This document shows, piece after piece, positions 15,701-24,189 of a DNA stretch of 64,000 nt. A program made the position numbers and the translations under genes. This DNA comes from a virus. Every line of letters begins with the position of its first letter. Position 1 is the stretch's first letter. The stretch spans positions 1 to 64,000 of the IMG/VR virus record IMGVR_UViG_3300048438_000153; one strand, given 5' to 3'. The notes under the pieces were generated by a model that saw only the letters and a program-made list of their open reading frames with translations, ran no database searches and was not told where the DNA came from.

Positions 15701-18434
15701 CTCTCCCACTCCTGTCATCAGCCAAGCTGTGTGGACTACTGTGATCATCCCTAACGGCGGTGTTCTTTCTACGATAGATCACGTCACTGAGACGTATATT
15801 CTTGACGGCGCGTCCTCGACAGGACACGACTTTAAAGTCTCGCTCAACTTCCTTGAAACGGACGTATACTTGGGGGGCAACCCAACAACAGAGGTCGGAG
15901 GTAGCCAAACTGCTCAGATTCTCTCTGACAGGCTCTCTCTTTCCGAGAATGGGTCTTTCTTAGGGGGGCTTGCTTCCTCTAACGCAGAGCTAGAAATTGG
16001 GGTCTGTGACGTAGGCGCTGTAGCAAACAGTGACATCAACTCTACAGCCAACATTAACGGCGGAGTAGGGTTCAACCCACTGACAGGATCTGCCAATACT
16101 CTTAGAGTCCCTGCTTTCTACGGCTACGGAAACACACCCATTTCTAAGAGTGGATTGAAGCTCACAACTCTCGTCGGCTCAAGGGTCACAGAGGGAAGCA
16201 CGATCTACGAGGAAGTGGGAGCTACTCTTAACTATGACTTGGGTGCTGTGGAAGCTTCAGGCGACCTTTCTTTCTCAAGACCTCAAGACCTGATCTTCAT
16301 TGATGGTGGGCATAGCTCAGGAACTCATAGGATTGAGGGCGTCATAACTGAGCCTATCACCTCTGCTGAGTACACAGTGTTTGCGCCCAAGATAATGAAC
16401 CTTACTGACAATGGAGACGGCACTTTCGATATAGAGCTTTCTTCCCTAGTAAGTGAGTATTATGACCCTTCGCCTGTAGAGGTGAGCGTGATCATAAGCC
16501 AAGCTAACATCAGGAGCGCAGACGCACCCACCGCGAATGCTTCGGGAGTTATTCTTACTGTAGACTCGGTTGATGGCTCGACGCTCACTGTCTCAGGGAT
16601 TGTATCTGATCTTGATGGTGTGGGTGTCGAGGGAGGCATCTCTGACTTGATCCGAGAGGGACAAGACCTCATAGGATTTGATCGAGTGTCTTTTGACCCG
16701 AACAAGACAGAGATCGGTTTTTCTTTCTTAAGGTTCAGCGCCTCAGCGATTGACGGCGATAGTAGCTTCACACCTCATGGCGTGGGTCTTTCTTTCGACA
16801 TTAACCCGACCAACAGTTCTTTCTCTAACGGCTTGGGTTATCTCTATCTCAATAACAGCGCGCCCCCTCCAAGTGTTCACTACTTACTGACAGGAGATAA
16901 GATCACGCTCACAGTGGATATTAAGAAAGGACTCTACATCGACCCTTCTTTCCCTCGTATGTGTAACAACTATGGGAGCTCAAACCCTAACTACTTCGGC
17001 ACAGCGACGGCTTATGGTCTGTATGACCCTAGTGGGGCTTTCACCTCTGAAATAGTAGATGTCTCTGTGAGGAGGTTGAGGCGGTTCAGTGACATATTCT
17101 TGAGGCTCTCTTCTTCTTTCTCCGCGCTCAACCCTCTCTATGAGATTAGGAGAGGGCTTGTAAACACTTTAACGAAGCTCGGAAATATTGTAACTCTTAC
17201 CGCGAGCCCTGTTAATCGTGAGGGAGTCTCAGACCCTAGTGGAAAGGACACTCAAGTAGGAGATTTCGCCGAGGCGGTTTCTATGGGCGATAAGATCACA
17301 GTTCTTAATAGCGACGGTGATCAGGCAATGAGACTCAAGGTTCTTTCTGTTGGCTCTGAGGTCAAGTGCCTCTACATCTCGGGTGATATCCCTGTAGGTG
17401 CTTCTTCTTTCTCTGTTGAGGTGAGAAATGGGATTGTCCCTCAAGAACAGATATTCGATAAGTTCGTGGGTCTTTCTTTCTCTGAGATATACAGCTCGGA
17501 GCTTGGGAAGGTTCAAGGGGGTTCTCTGAGGGATGGGAACGCATCTCTCAACTTCCTTTCTTTCGAGAGTCTCATCGGTCAATATATCTTAATAGATCCA
17601 CAGGGATCACTAGACACTCCTGACGAGTACGGCGCACCGCCTCAAGGTGATACAGGAAAGATTAGCACTACAGGCTATGTCGTGGGATCTGTGAGCCCCT
17701 TCGACGACAACCGAGGACTCTATAAGATCGTGGGCGTGGAGGCAGATAATCTTACGGTTGAGCCTGTCATCCCTGTGGAGGGCATTGCGCCCTCTGACTA
17801 TAGCTTCCTACCTAGCGTGAACGGTGTTGATGGCACAGCACTTAGAGACACCGCCCCTCAAGCTAACGGAACACACGACGACCCCTCTAATAGCTCTTTC
17901 TCTATTGAGCCTTTCTCATACAAGATTCTGAAAGCTAACACAGAGGTGGCTGAAGAGATGATCGCCTCGGTGATGATGATGAGGGAAAGAACGCTCTCTT
18001 GGATGGAGCTTCTTTCTTCTTTCAACGAGATCAGACCCTACACATGGTCTGAGTATGTGTCGGAGGGTCTGATTTCTGAGGTGGGTGAGGACGATAAGAC
18101 TTATCTCACGAATGAGGAGCTTTTAGTCGTAGAGGGCAACACAGGAGTCACACCGCTTGACGTTCCTTTCGTGACGAACAGTAGGTGTCTTTCTGTGTTG
18201 GCTAGGCGCTTTTTAGTGGAAGACGACAGGCTTCTCTTTGAGGGTTACTCTGAGGTTGGAGATGCCCTCCCAAGTCTATTAGAGAATGGTATCTCCTTTA
18301 TAGAAGCGCGAGAGAAGAGGTACTCTTGGTTAAATGTACGGGCGGGTTTGCTTACAGGCACACTTGCTAAGATTGACCGAGTGGACTTCAACAACCCTAA
18401 CAACAAGGCGTTAGAGGACATTAACGATGAGTGA
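9780..18434 (+). CDS. Giant virion structural protein (2884 residues)
   Basis: A single uninterrupted frame with AAGGAAAA before the ATG. It is beta-rich throughout, with many short repeats of the type GYKSVKVSD, VDYLLEPDTGVVTL and YRVQPITGVISFSQP that read like strings of immunoglobulin-like or fibre-type modules. The first 500 residues are Gly/Val/Glu-rich; around residue 1290 a Ser/Pro/Gln linker (SSPTSGEKQGSTPSPRQG) separates two halves; the last 170 residues are helical (AEEMIASVMMMRERTLSWMELL). I infer a baseplate- or tail-associated host-recognition protein. Coding-strand G excess is extreme at the 5' end and disappears by about 14 kb. It overlaps the next gene by 8 bases. Confidence 0.75.
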   Translation: MKEIILDARSSNRNDTSTGLALREVLDRGAYVGGLRGDLMFLSEGNGKIIDRDVSVSELGEGSFLEVRGGDVLYGGVRGLSEGDYVKRGVVLSWTRNDTERVRFSGDFDLLGGGNRLSLGVVGGDLARLVSFSEGVELRIGGDGLDDSEWSSKIGGGEIVFTDGELGEYVFLGDEKVVYGGDGSLRIKEGEFDEGLEVWFVGVELLGVEVLGVDSGEAFLSPVPYVYEHIYLRVGSEGHIGSEQMTYCYSDAECRGLDLGEYGVALSLSSGLLRFGSSYEGKEIRYEGLLLGRCGELVSEQVVTNGGLVSEGDILSTGVDSVSGELVGLGYGSVFLNVGGVSLLPVVSGDKVRSGDRAYFGSDGRIRLKRGVELLGQVRGTGILKLVQSFFPCRMERVGVSQKKVLGLDGSVDLASGGVVSYTPDGVVTGNGVISPSGHLVLGDGEDFASYDESLGAVPLGLGTGVVLALRGEGVNGFRELEDFIVSDGLRSGSTFSFLDFVPRTDFSGYGVGSNYFKAGEEVLKLGEDLEYDFADRRAPKVGWIEGRTRASELKNPTSFFQLESGVVVGSTSIKLSSGTSVEVLTEGLDYDLPFEAQGGFARQIAELGGERTRGYKSVKVSDTEAILSDLVLEPSVGNYLVYEGDSLYREVLSFLKEESGGHRVELSSGSIYDLRGNETVGDLTGGWVLYEGVLGDVSGGEVNLMRVNDECFVDLPLSDEPFLRVYKTYSASTAQEVGLVLSKVSPKSVLSARLEGGSDVPLVVLSNEVLPNRVMDVSSAHYVSGDYKILVDGVENTSFSVGAEGLISFSPVIDDLSEVVFQPQPRSLETQVEYLNGVMGSSLPVVKVLEELVDTEYRVQPITGVISFSQPLDEAVGVEVLYTPVDPETQEALSQKRETILFVKTLETCTRVSDRLFTFSESAYLDITPQVYVDVLEASGVVVRDGEIEFVFDVAESATVAISYVREGSLGGEYTVKVAEEIFKPFIQLSAHASEMTLSERSSIPELSVGEVLDLGSHSVLVSGVSGNVISFSPPLRFGLNVSSIKRTSRADLFLSVEGADLTSKGKSSDLFLKGNYRDLIAPNSVLILEGSTPHRVRNVVFLEEGVTQVAVYGYASAHVLSSFSVSVRPIPNEGDVVLGGVGAVAVDLGSVLIKERNGLGLPLEPSVDYLLEPDTGVVTLINGHRVEEGTRYTLRYTAISSVSPTYNADGSVSYPKYSATYSVRTDASKYEGLPLLAKCVIETKDKFILPIVDEDSYSAEISAQLLQESSPTSGEKQGSTPSPRQGVSVGLFDNLARDVIARNKISFYHAVSNVVDDWVSTTTGKVVGDQDGRFRFDIEQGDLNYVGDGLEDPVTRVLKPRYAPLEFLEGIDITLTEKDDYSGLSVNTLRGVYRGQVSFVENEMDDYVLVGTKTVRSLSLIAPFLSVDLVPRYAQMWKPHGYSRLYPERGSFFSVLYPSDVGYSYPETEGSVIGQIENGSKGEIKGITGISSLRKRPCRMRVLDFKPYGYPSVVGSKGRPTFLVSVVSYDEFPYDAQGNPDTSKLIYEGNPTGEFPSVITGNPSLSFGGLSVGSVLELGRQGSGFSVLLDNSEQKQSDANLFPDLFSSAPKKVRVREVVEGCYVVLEGRASSMEWSGLSLTEANPRKGDTLLESLQGDIDDTESRGGFFRVGSDVGVNNGSGEVVDISLPSVSDPNFPLKEIFEQNTPSPLLSFEGEVQFANRETSPFLFSALLGDALNDSGDESIPYLSQLSERELLADVTQAMGGILRITEGGSYVYPDEIPDDEGEIASGKLILSSSLTPFSDGEIGSKDVEQGDLVLVDLSDGASGLIEVSTVDGGILPPRFKAPVSQGNLQYKLTDYYEADVSVSGIGLRIGQFQFGGGYLTKFLLATNATPTDYLTYDALITFIEQATSGKHNSFDLSFLGAMLNFVYDGAWEIFDNLSGNHISVNIDTYGANQGQPIVDRGFEIFSPTPVISQAVWTTVIIPNGGVLSTIDHVTETYILDGASSTGHDFKVSLNFLETDVYLGGNPTTEVGGSQTAQILSDRLSLSENGSFLGGLASSNAELEIGVCDVGAVANSDINSTANINGGVGFNPLTGSANTLRVPAFYGYGNTPISKSGLKLTTLVGSRVTEGSTIYEEVGATLNYDLGAVEASGDLSFSRPQDLIFIDGGHSSGTHRIEGVITEPITSAEYTVFAPKIMNLTDNGDGTFDIELSSLVSEYYDPSPVEVSVIISQANIRSADAPTANASGVILTVDSVDGSTLTVSGIVSDLDGVGVEGGISDLIREGQDLIGFDRVSFDPNKTEIGFSFLRFSASAIDGDSSFTPHGVGLSFDINPTNSSFSNGLGYLYLNNSAPPPSVHYLLTGDKITLTVDIKKGLYIDPSFPRMCNNYGSSNPNYFGTATAYGLYDPSGAFTSEIVDVSVRRLRRFSDIFLRLSSSFSALNPLYEIRRGLVNTLTKLGNIVTLTASPVNREGVSDPSGKDTQVGDFAEAVSMGDKITVLNSDGDQAMRLKVLSVGSEVKCLYISGDIPVGASSFSVEVRNGIVPQEQIFDKFVGLSFSEIYSSELGKVQGGSLRDGNASLNFLSFESLIGQYILIDPQGSLDTPDEYGAPPQGDTGKISTTGYVVGSVSPFDDNRGLYKIVGVEADNLTVEPVIPVEGIAPSDYSFLPSVNGVDGTALRDTAPQANGTHDDPSNSSFSIEPFSYKILKANTEVAEEMIASVMMMRERTLSWMELLSSFNEIRPYTWSEYVSEGLISEVGEDDKTYLTNEELLVVEGNTGVTPLDVPFVTNSRCLSVLARRFLVEDDRLLFEGYSEVGDALPSLLENGISFIEAREKRYSWLNVRAGLLTGTLAKIDRVDFNNPNNKALEDINDE

Positions 18435-18618
18435 GTGGAAAGCACCTACAGACAACCCTAAGTATCCTGATCAGATCTCGGAGATGATTTCTAATCTTAA
18501 GAAAGTCACTGAGATGCTTGAGGGTCAGATCAGACAGGACGAAGCCTCTATTAAGCGACTTGAGCTTGAGATGAAAAAGTTCGAGGCGCAGAGAAAGAAA
18601 GGAGGCGGTAATGGCTGA
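18427..18618 (+). CDS. Short coiled-coil protein (63 residues)
   Basis: Charged, heptad-like helix from residue 15 to 57 (ISNLKKVTEMLEGQIRQDEA), ending in GGGNG. It overlaps both neighbours by 8 bases (18427-18434 and 18611-18618), so all three are translationally coupled. Probably an assembly or linker component of the same virion substructure; no family is recognised. Confidence 0.7.
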   Translation: MSEWKAPTDNPKYPDQISEMISNLKKVTEMLEGQIRQDEASIKRLELEMKKFEAQRKKGGGNG

Positions 18619-21121
18619 TTTAAAGGCGCTCCCACCACCAACATGGGTTGATATCGTTGACTCAGACAAAGCGAACAAGTGGATTGACGACAATGTAAAG
18701 CCGATTCAAGAAGCGATTGATGGGGCGTATGTTTTCCTCATCTCGATATTTGAAACCCTCTCTAAAGGGCTCGATTTTGTCTCCTCTCTTGTGACAGATG
18801 TCGCCGACCCTATTTCTTTGATTCTTAAAAAGATCATTGAGGTCATCGAGACTCTCCTTAAAGACCTGAGAAACGCAGGTTTTTACATCACTTGGGACAG
18901 TGCTTTCAAGACGCTCCCGAACTTCTCGAAATTCAGAGGAGGTTACGGTCGCGTTTCTTCTGATCTGACAAAAAAGCTCACCGACCCTCAAGATACGAGC
19001 CGACCTCAGTTTAGCCCTCTCACTTCTGTGATTACGCTTACGGCTTATGCGGATTTGGGTGTAACAGGCGCGGGCTTTGACGCGAAGGATTTCGCTCAGA
19101 AAGGAAAGACAGGTTTTTCTGCGCTTGATGCTTTTCTTAATCTTTTCAGCGTGACGAGAACATCCTCAAATTACCTCCCTCCTCTCTTGCTGAAGCCTGT
19201 TCTCTTTGCGGAGAACAGCGACGGCGATGCCTACGCACTTGATTCAAACCTAATCAATGCAGACACAAACATCGCGGGATTCTCGGCGGTATGGCAGAAC
19301 CCTCCCTCTAAGAAACTTAACTTCTTTGACGTTGACCTTCCACCAGGGTCGTATGTTGTCACTGTCACAACGCGAGCTAATCCTCTCGACCTGTATGTTG
19401 AACTACCCTTAGAGAGAACCTCATCGCCATCTGATAGTGTCTCTACTGTAATATCTCCTGTTTACTTTCAGAAAGAAAAACAGGGTGAGTTTACGGGTCA
19501 CGCTACTACGCTTGTCGCGCCCCGAATCAGAGATGTGTCAGACTCTCTGTTTGTGAAATATAATGGCGAGAAAGTGTCGTATACCAAGTTCGCTGAAGAG
19601 ACTAAGAGTTTCTATTACCATACATTCAATGTTGGAGTGGTCTTTGGGAGCTCAGAATACAACCTCGACCTCAAGTTTGATGAGCTTCCTACCAAGCTGT
19701 ACGATCTCGATAAAGGGGAGTACACAGAGAACATAGAGACGTACTATATCTATGTTTCTTCACACACAGATGAAGTGAAGGCTTACCGCGATAAGTCTGA
19801 AGTGACTCTCGGAGAAACGAGCGGAACTGACCTAGACTATGTGCTGACAAAGGATGAGGGCGCGAACTACCTCTCAACCTCTTCAGGTAAGCCACCTCCT
19901 CCGTTCAGTAAACCCTCAAGCGCAAGTAGGAAATCCTCTGAAAAGATCAAGTTTGTAAGGGCGCTCAGGGAGAGTCTCTTAATGTTCATGCTAGCTGAAG
20001 AGTACTTTCATAAGTCTCCATCCAACCCTCTAGGTATTTCTAGAGTGACGGACTCAGATCGGGCTAAGATTTACTCCGTGTTTTGGGCGAAGGACGCCAA
20101 GTCTCTCTACGACAAGTATGATCATGATCGAGATGACGTGAATAGCTTTAGAGATGAGTTAGAAGATGAAGTGAAAGACGCGGTGACTACCTTTCTAGGT
20201 CGAGGCACACCGTCGAAGAAAGTCCTCAGCTCTTTCGAGAGCGATATTGACACAATCTTAAGTGAAGATGACTTCCCTCTGATCTATCCCACGCTTGATC
20301 TAGAGTATAGAGAAGAGGATGACTTTGAGTCTCAATATGGTCTCTTTCCTGACAGGTATTTAGGGCTGTCGGAGAGGTTAGATAAAGAGGATAAAGTCCA
20401 AGATTTTCTTAGCGACCGTAGGGATAATATAGTCCTACCTTTACAGAGCTTCGGAGACACCGACTGTTCTTTCTTCTACAGGGAGGGAGAAAAGGCTGAG
20501 AGTATGCCTTCTCTGTTATTTAACAACTCTTTCTTACAAGAAAAGTATTTGGCCTCTGTTAGACTGTTGGGTTTGACCCTAACCGAGCCCGACCACGCTT
20601 CTGCCCAAGGAGAATGGATCTTCCTAAGACTTCTTGCAGATGGACTCCCCTCAGTAGAGCAGTTCTTGGAGTCCATTCTCGCGGCGGTCAAGTCATTGTC
20701 CGACGGCATTAATGGGATCATTGACGCCATAAAAAGATACATCGCGCTCTTACAGCAGAGGATTGCTTCTATCAGAGCTTTTGTTACTCGGCTCAAGAGA
20801 CTCTTAGATGCAATTCTTTCTATTCGACTGCCTAGTGGACTTCGTTATCTCTTAGCAGAGGCAGATGGGACTGAGGGTCTTATTTCTGCCTTCAGAGGCG
20901 CTGAGAACCAACCGCCTTCAGGAGAGCTTGTCTATAGTACATATGCAACCTTTGTGTTTGGAGGTTTACCCTCTATCTTTGTTGACTTTCTTCTTTCTCT
21001 TATCTCCGACCAATCAACGATAGATCAGGTGAATGAGGTGTTCACAGGAAACAAAGACGGGGAGACAGACAATCAGATCTTCTTAGGGGTTGGAAATGAA
21101 GGTGGGGGGGGTCAATCATGA
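18611..21121 (+). CDS. Virion-type protein (836 residues) with amphipathic helical ends
   Basis: GGAGG precedes the ATG. The N-terminus (residues 30-90) and residues about 690-760 are amphipathic or hydrophobic helices (SDGINGIIDAIKRYIALLQQ); the middle is mixed beta-rich. Near the C-terminus FGGLPSIFVDFLLSLIS is strongly hydrophobic. The layout suggests a structural protein packed into the tail or baseplate, not an enzyme. The gene ends in a run of eight G (21104-21111), and its stop overlaps the next start as ATGA. Not recognised by family. Confidence 0.7.
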   Translation: MADLKALPPPTWVDIVDSDKANKWIDDNVKPIQEAIDGAYVFLISIFETLSKGLDFVSSLVTDVADPISLILKKIIEVIETLLKDLRNAGFYITWDSAFKTLPNFSKFRGGYGRVSSDLTKKLTDPQDTSRPQFSPLTSVITLTAYADLGVTGAGFDAKDFAQKGKTGFSALDAFLNLFSVTRTSSNYLPPLLLKPVLFAENSDGDAYALDSNLINADTNIAGFSAVWQNPPSKKLNFFDVDLPPGSYVVTVTTRANPLDLYVELPLERTSSPSDSVSTVISPVYFQKEKQGEFTGHATTLVAPRIRDVSDSLFVKYNGEKVSYTKFAEETKSFYYHTFNVGVVFGSSEYNLDLKFDELPTKLYDLDKGEYTENIETYYIYVSSHTDEVKAYRDKSEVTLGETSGTDLDYVLTKDEGANYLSTSSGKPPPPFSKPSSASRKSSEKIKFVRALRESLLMFMLAEEYFHKSPSNPLGISRVTDSDRAKIYSVFWAKDAKSLYDKYDHDRDDVNSFRDELEDEVKDAVTTFLGRGTPSKKVLSSFESDIDTILSEDDFPLIYPTLDLEYREEDDFESQYGLFPDRYLGLSERLDKEDKVQDFLSDRRDNIVLPLQSFGDTDCSFFYREGEKAESMPSLLFNNSFLQEKYLASVRLLGLTLTEPDHASAQGEWIFLRLLADGLPSVEQFLESILAAVKSLSDGINGIIDAIKRYIALLQQRIASIRAFVTRLKRLLDAILSIRLPSGLRYLLAEADGTEGLISAFRGAENQPPSGELVYSTYATFVFGGLPSIFVDFLLSLISDQSTIDQVNEVFTGNKDGETDNQIFLGVGNEGGGGQS

Positions 21122-21978
21122 GCTTTCAGTGGTCAGTCTTATTTCGTGAAGGATCGTGGCGCGACTTCAGGGACTTCGCGCTCAATCAAAGAAAGAACGT
21201 GCAGGCTAGGTTCGACACTATCAACTATGAGCTTGAGCGCATAGGTCGAGTCTCTGTCGTCTATAAGAGGCAAGATCCCGACGACTCTTTTTCACGCATG
21301 ACAGAGAGAAGGATTGGGGTCAGAATAAAGACCAACACAAGCCTCTCTAAGCTCCTCAGAGCGTATGTCGCTCAAGGCGGTAACTACTTTGACATTTCTA
21401 TGTTTCTCAAGCCCGATTCTTACGAAGAAGTAGAGGACGAGGAGGGCAACGTGAGGAGGAAAGAGTTCCAACCCTACACGGGTGTCATCGCGCCCGCGAG
21501 TGGAGATGTGATTTCTGATAAGATTGATCTCACAGGTGTCACAGACATTTGGAAAGACCCTACTCGTAAACTAGGTGACAAGGGTTCTATATGGGAAGAG
21601 GACTCTACCAAGCTCGTAGGCGACCGCGTATTAGCGATGCAAGGGTGGATATCTCAGGAAATCAAGCAACTGAGAAATGACCTTGAAGCGCGGATCATCA
21701 AGCTCTGCGATCTCAGGGAACAATTAATCTTAGAAAGAGATGAGATCATCATTTCTGCGATAGGGGGCTCGGTGGCTGATACTGAGTTTAATCCTGAAGC
21801 TACCTTAGAAGACCTCCACGTCTCCAAAATTGTATATGCCTTTGATACTGACTTCTATGAGGTGAAAGAGGACGGAACTCCCGACTTCACTAAGCCAAGA
21901 TCTGGGCGCGGTGTGAAGCAGTTCTTAAACCTTTTGGAAGATGCCCCTACAGGGGAAGAGAAATACACAACACTGTGA
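21118..21978 (+). CDS. Probable virion-associated protein (286 residues)
   Basis: Coupled to the previous gene through ATGA. The sequence has an N-terminal helical, basic part (FALNQRKNVQARFDTINYEL), a beta-rich middle and a helical bundle near residues 185-220 (ISQEIKQLRNDLEARIIKL). It closes the run of tightly overlapping structural genes. No known family or catalytic motif; a baseplate or neck component is a guess from context. Confidence 0.65.
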   Translation: MSFQWSVLFREGSWRDFRDFALNQRKNVQARFDTINYELERIGRVSVVYKRQDPDDSFSRMTERRIGVRIKTNTSLSKLLRAYVAQGGNYFDISMFLKPDSYEEVEDEEGNVRRKEFQPYTGVIAPASGDVISDKIDLTGVTDIWKDPTRKLGDKGSIWEEDSTKLVGDRVLAMQGWISQEIKQLRNDLEARIIKLCDLREQLILERDEIIISAIGGSVADTEFNPEATLEDLHVSKIVYAFDTDFYEVKEDGTPDFTKPRSGRGVKQFLNLLEDAPTGEEKYTTL

Positions 21979-21985
21979 GGTAAAC

Positions 21986-23284
21986 ATGAGAAAGACAGCG
22001 TATGAATATGGGTTGATGACCCTCGAAGAATTCTTAGATCACAGAAATCCAGGCGGTAAGACACATGAGAGTGGGTCTTATTCTTTCTCTGTAGACTCGA
22101 TGAATCAAGACTACTCAATCGTCGGGTACAGGATGGTTGAAGAGAGAAAGAGCGAGTACACCGTCTATGGTAAGAGTGACAAGTCGGCTTTCTTCTTCTG
22201 TAAAAACTACAAAATCAAAGCAGTCATCGCTAAGGGCGTGATCTATTACACCTATACGAGAGAGAAGAATCATATTCTCAGCCGTCCCCTCACAAGAGGT
22301 GTGCATTATGGCTACATCTACCCTCGTGACATGGGCTTGAGAGAAAAGAAAGTAAAGTACCCTGAAGACTACATGGGATTAGTCTCGGACATCGTAGAGA
22401 TGAACACTAGAAGATACCCTCATCTCCTTGAGAGGTTTGAGAATGACGGCGAATGCTTCTCTGTTAGGAGTGAAGAACCGCTCGTAGGCAAGAATCAGGG
22501 AGTCTCTATCGGCATCTTTAATGAGTCAGGCTACAAGGTCGCTACAGCACAAGATGAATGGGGGGCAACCTTAATCGGTGTGGCTCGCGAATATCGAAGC
22601 CGAGGGTTCAGCAAAGTCGTCTCTCGTTATTGGCTTCAGTATAACCCTGACAAGAAGTCAGGGGGGATGACTCCCGCAGGGCATAACGCGGCGGTCAGCT
22701 TTTGGGCTGACACCGTGAGAAAGATGCACTCAGAGGGAGTGTACGAAGAGAGGATTCTTAGTGGGGAGATCACTCAGGATAGAGTAGATGAAATCCTTGA
22801 AGCTCTCCCTCCGAAAGAAGTCAGAAAGATCGAGCGAGAAAGAACGATAGAGCCCACAGGTGAACTCCTCATGTTAGAGGGAGACTTTTCTTTCGTCGTC
22901 TACGATAAGTCTTTCTTAGTCGAGCAAGACGATAGGTTCATCTATGGGTATGGACTCTTGAGAGACAGTAGCGACGTAGGTGATTTTTTCTTTCAGTTAG
23001 ACTATGACAGAAAGTACGATGATACGGTGACTCGTATCGCGCTTCAATTCGCTAAGAATCGAGACAATAACCCACTCTATGATGGTCAAGGTGATCACTA
23101 CAGTGACCTCCTTGAAGTAGAGGGCATCTCAGAGATCAGAAGAGAAGGCGAGTACCTCTACATAGAAAGAGATTTAGTAGACTACTCTCCGCTCGTATAT
23201 CGAGATAAGATTTACAGAGGTCGCATCGACAAGTACGATGAGATGAAGCTTAACCTAGAAGAAAGAGCAGTCGCCAAGTGGTGA
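21986..23284 (+). CDS. GNAT acetyltransferase-like protein (432 residues)
   Basis: The ATG at 21986 is used (GTGAGGT upstream); an upstream in-frame ATG would lie inside the preceding gene. Residues about 193-210 (GATLIGVAREYRSRGF) match the acetyl-CoA-binding motif A of GNAT enzymes (R/Q-x-x-G-x-G/A, here R204-S-R-G-F), followed by SGGMTPAG and a helix. Related sequences occur in phages and are annotated as acetyltransferases. The rest is charged, with beta-rich N- and C-terminal parts. The protein starts MRKTAYE, similar to the leader of three other proteins here. The substrate is unknown. Confidence 0.55.
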   Translation: MRKTAYEYGLMTLEEFLDHRNPGGKTHESGSYSFSVDSMNQDYSIVGYRMVEERKSEYTVYGKSDKSAFFFCKNYKIKAVIAKGVIYYTYTREKNHILSRPLTRGVHYGYIYPRDMGLREKKVKYPEDYMGLVSDIVEMNTRRYPHLLERFENDGECFSVRSEEPLVGKNQGVSIGIFNESGYKVATAQDEWGATLIGVAREYRSRGFSKVVSRYWLQYNPDKKSGGMTPAGHNAAVSFWADTVRKMHSEGVYEERILSGEITQDRVDEILEALPPKEVRKIERERTIEPTGELLMLEGDFSFVVYDKSFLVEQDDRFIYGYGLLRDSSDVGDFFFQLDYDRKYDDTVTRIALQFAKNRDNNPLYDGQGDHYSDLLEVEGISEIRREGEYLYIERDLVDYSPLVYRDKIYRGRIDKYDEMKLNLEERAVAKW

Positions 23285-23303
23285 CTGTAAAAAGGAAACT
23301 CTT

Positions 23304-23525
23304 ATGCTAAAGCAAGATGACATTAGGATGCTCTCGGTGATTGGCGAGATGCCTGAACTCACAATCACGGAAGTGAAGAGAGAGTGGAGAGCTCGCTCGG
23401 GTCGAACTGACGCGGAGGCAGTTCTCAACAACCTCAATGCGAGAGGTCTTATTCTTATCGAAAGAGAGCTAGACGCAATCTTGATCTCTTCTAAGGGCGC
23501 GACCTATATCAAGAGGGGCTCTTAA
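23304..23525 (+). CDS. Small winged-helix protein (73 residues)
   Basis: AAAGGAAA precedes the ATG. The pattern is a helix (QDDIRMLSVIGEMP), the TITEVKREW helix, a recognition-like helix (DAEAVLNNLNARGLILIE) and a terminal beta-wing (DAILISSKGATYI), typical of a one-domain DNA-binding regulator. The 3' end overlaps the converging 90-residue gene by four bases. Its target is unknown. Confidence 0.6.
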   Translation: MLKQDDIRMLSVIGEMPELTITEVKREWRARSGRTDAEAVLNNLNARGLILIERELDAILISSKGATYIKRGS

Positions 23526-23794
23526 AGCTCAGCGAGGTCGAGAAACTCTTTCGACACAAATATGGGCGTGTGATCTCCGTAATACGCGCCCTGTACGTTA
23601 TACTCGAACCACTCAACCGCCTTGAGGTGAGCCTCTTCTTCTGAAGTCTCCTCATCTGAGAACTCTTCTTTCCAATGTGATATGAGCGCGTCTTGGTCAT
23701 AAGCGAGCACTGCGTTGTGATTAACGCGGGCGATTCCTATGATCATCGGGTCAAAGGCTTCTCTCGGCTCTAGAAACACTAGATTATCTTCCAT
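23522..23794 (-). CDS. Conserved hypothetical protein (90 residues)
   Basis: The stretch KAVEWFEYNVQGAYYGDHTPIF is typical of a small family common in phages and bacterial genomes (usually worded EYFEFNVVGAYVGEHTPIF). The family's function is not known to me. The start is ATG at 23794 with GAGGT upstream. It converges with the winged-helix gene and diverges from 23882. Confidence 0.7.
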   Translation of the reverse strand: MEDNLVFLEPREAFDPMIIGIARVNHNAVLAYDQDALISHWKEEFSDEETSEEEAHLKAVEWFEYNVQGAYYGDHTPIFVSKEFLDLAEL

Positions 23795-23809
23795 AACTCA
23801 GACCTCTTT

Positions 23810-23826
23810 ACTATATGATGTATAGT
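23810..23826. promoter_or_regulatory. Palindromic operator candidate in divergent gap
   Basis: ACTATA, a 5-base spacer, then TATAGT: a perfect 6+6 inverted repeat midway between the divergent starts at 23794 and 23882. TATGAT or TATAGT could serve as a -10 box in either direction. The nearby winged-helix protein (23304) is an obvious candidate regulator, but this is inference. Confidence 0.4.
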
Positions 23827-23881
23827 GGGTGAGCGCGGTGCTTACCCTTACTAATCTTAGTACCGATTGAGGAGCATGGAA

Positions 23882-24184
23882 ATGGGAAAGACTCTTTGGG
23901 GGTTCGACAAGGAATGTCTAGCTATGGGTCGCTTACACAACTACCTGTCAAACGTCGATGGTATCGACGCTGAGAAAGTAGGTCGCGTGATGGCTTGGGC
24001 TCGCGAGGTGTTCGATAAGGATCAGCTTTACACGAAAGAAATAAAGCTGACTATCGAAACACTCTTAACATCAGGTTCAGATGAGGACAAAGAGTTCGCT
24101 CAGTATGCTAAAGACGCAGTTGAGAAAGACAACTTCGGCATCTTGAGAATGCCCCGAGATTACCGTATGAGGTATCGACGCTGA
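23882..24184 (+). CDS. Hypothetical protein (100 residues)
   Basis: The ATG at 23882 is chosen because GAGGAG (23869-23874) lies seven bases upstream; an ATG at 23876 is too close. The leader AGTACCGATTGA just before is shared with the gene at 30345. The protein is helical and acidic with a Tyr/Arg-rich end (MPRDYRMRYRR). Not recognised. Confidence 0.6.
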   Translation: MGKTLWGFDKECLAMGRLHNYLSNVDGIDAEKVGRVMAWAREVFDKDQLYTKEIKLTIETLLTSGSDEDKEFAQYAKDAVEKDNFGILRMPRDYRMRYRR

Positions 24185-24189
24185 TTACC

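Noticed and set aside
23304-23794. Toxin-antitoxin pair of the two converging small genes
   Set aside because: They converge rather than form an operon, and neither resembles a known toxin.
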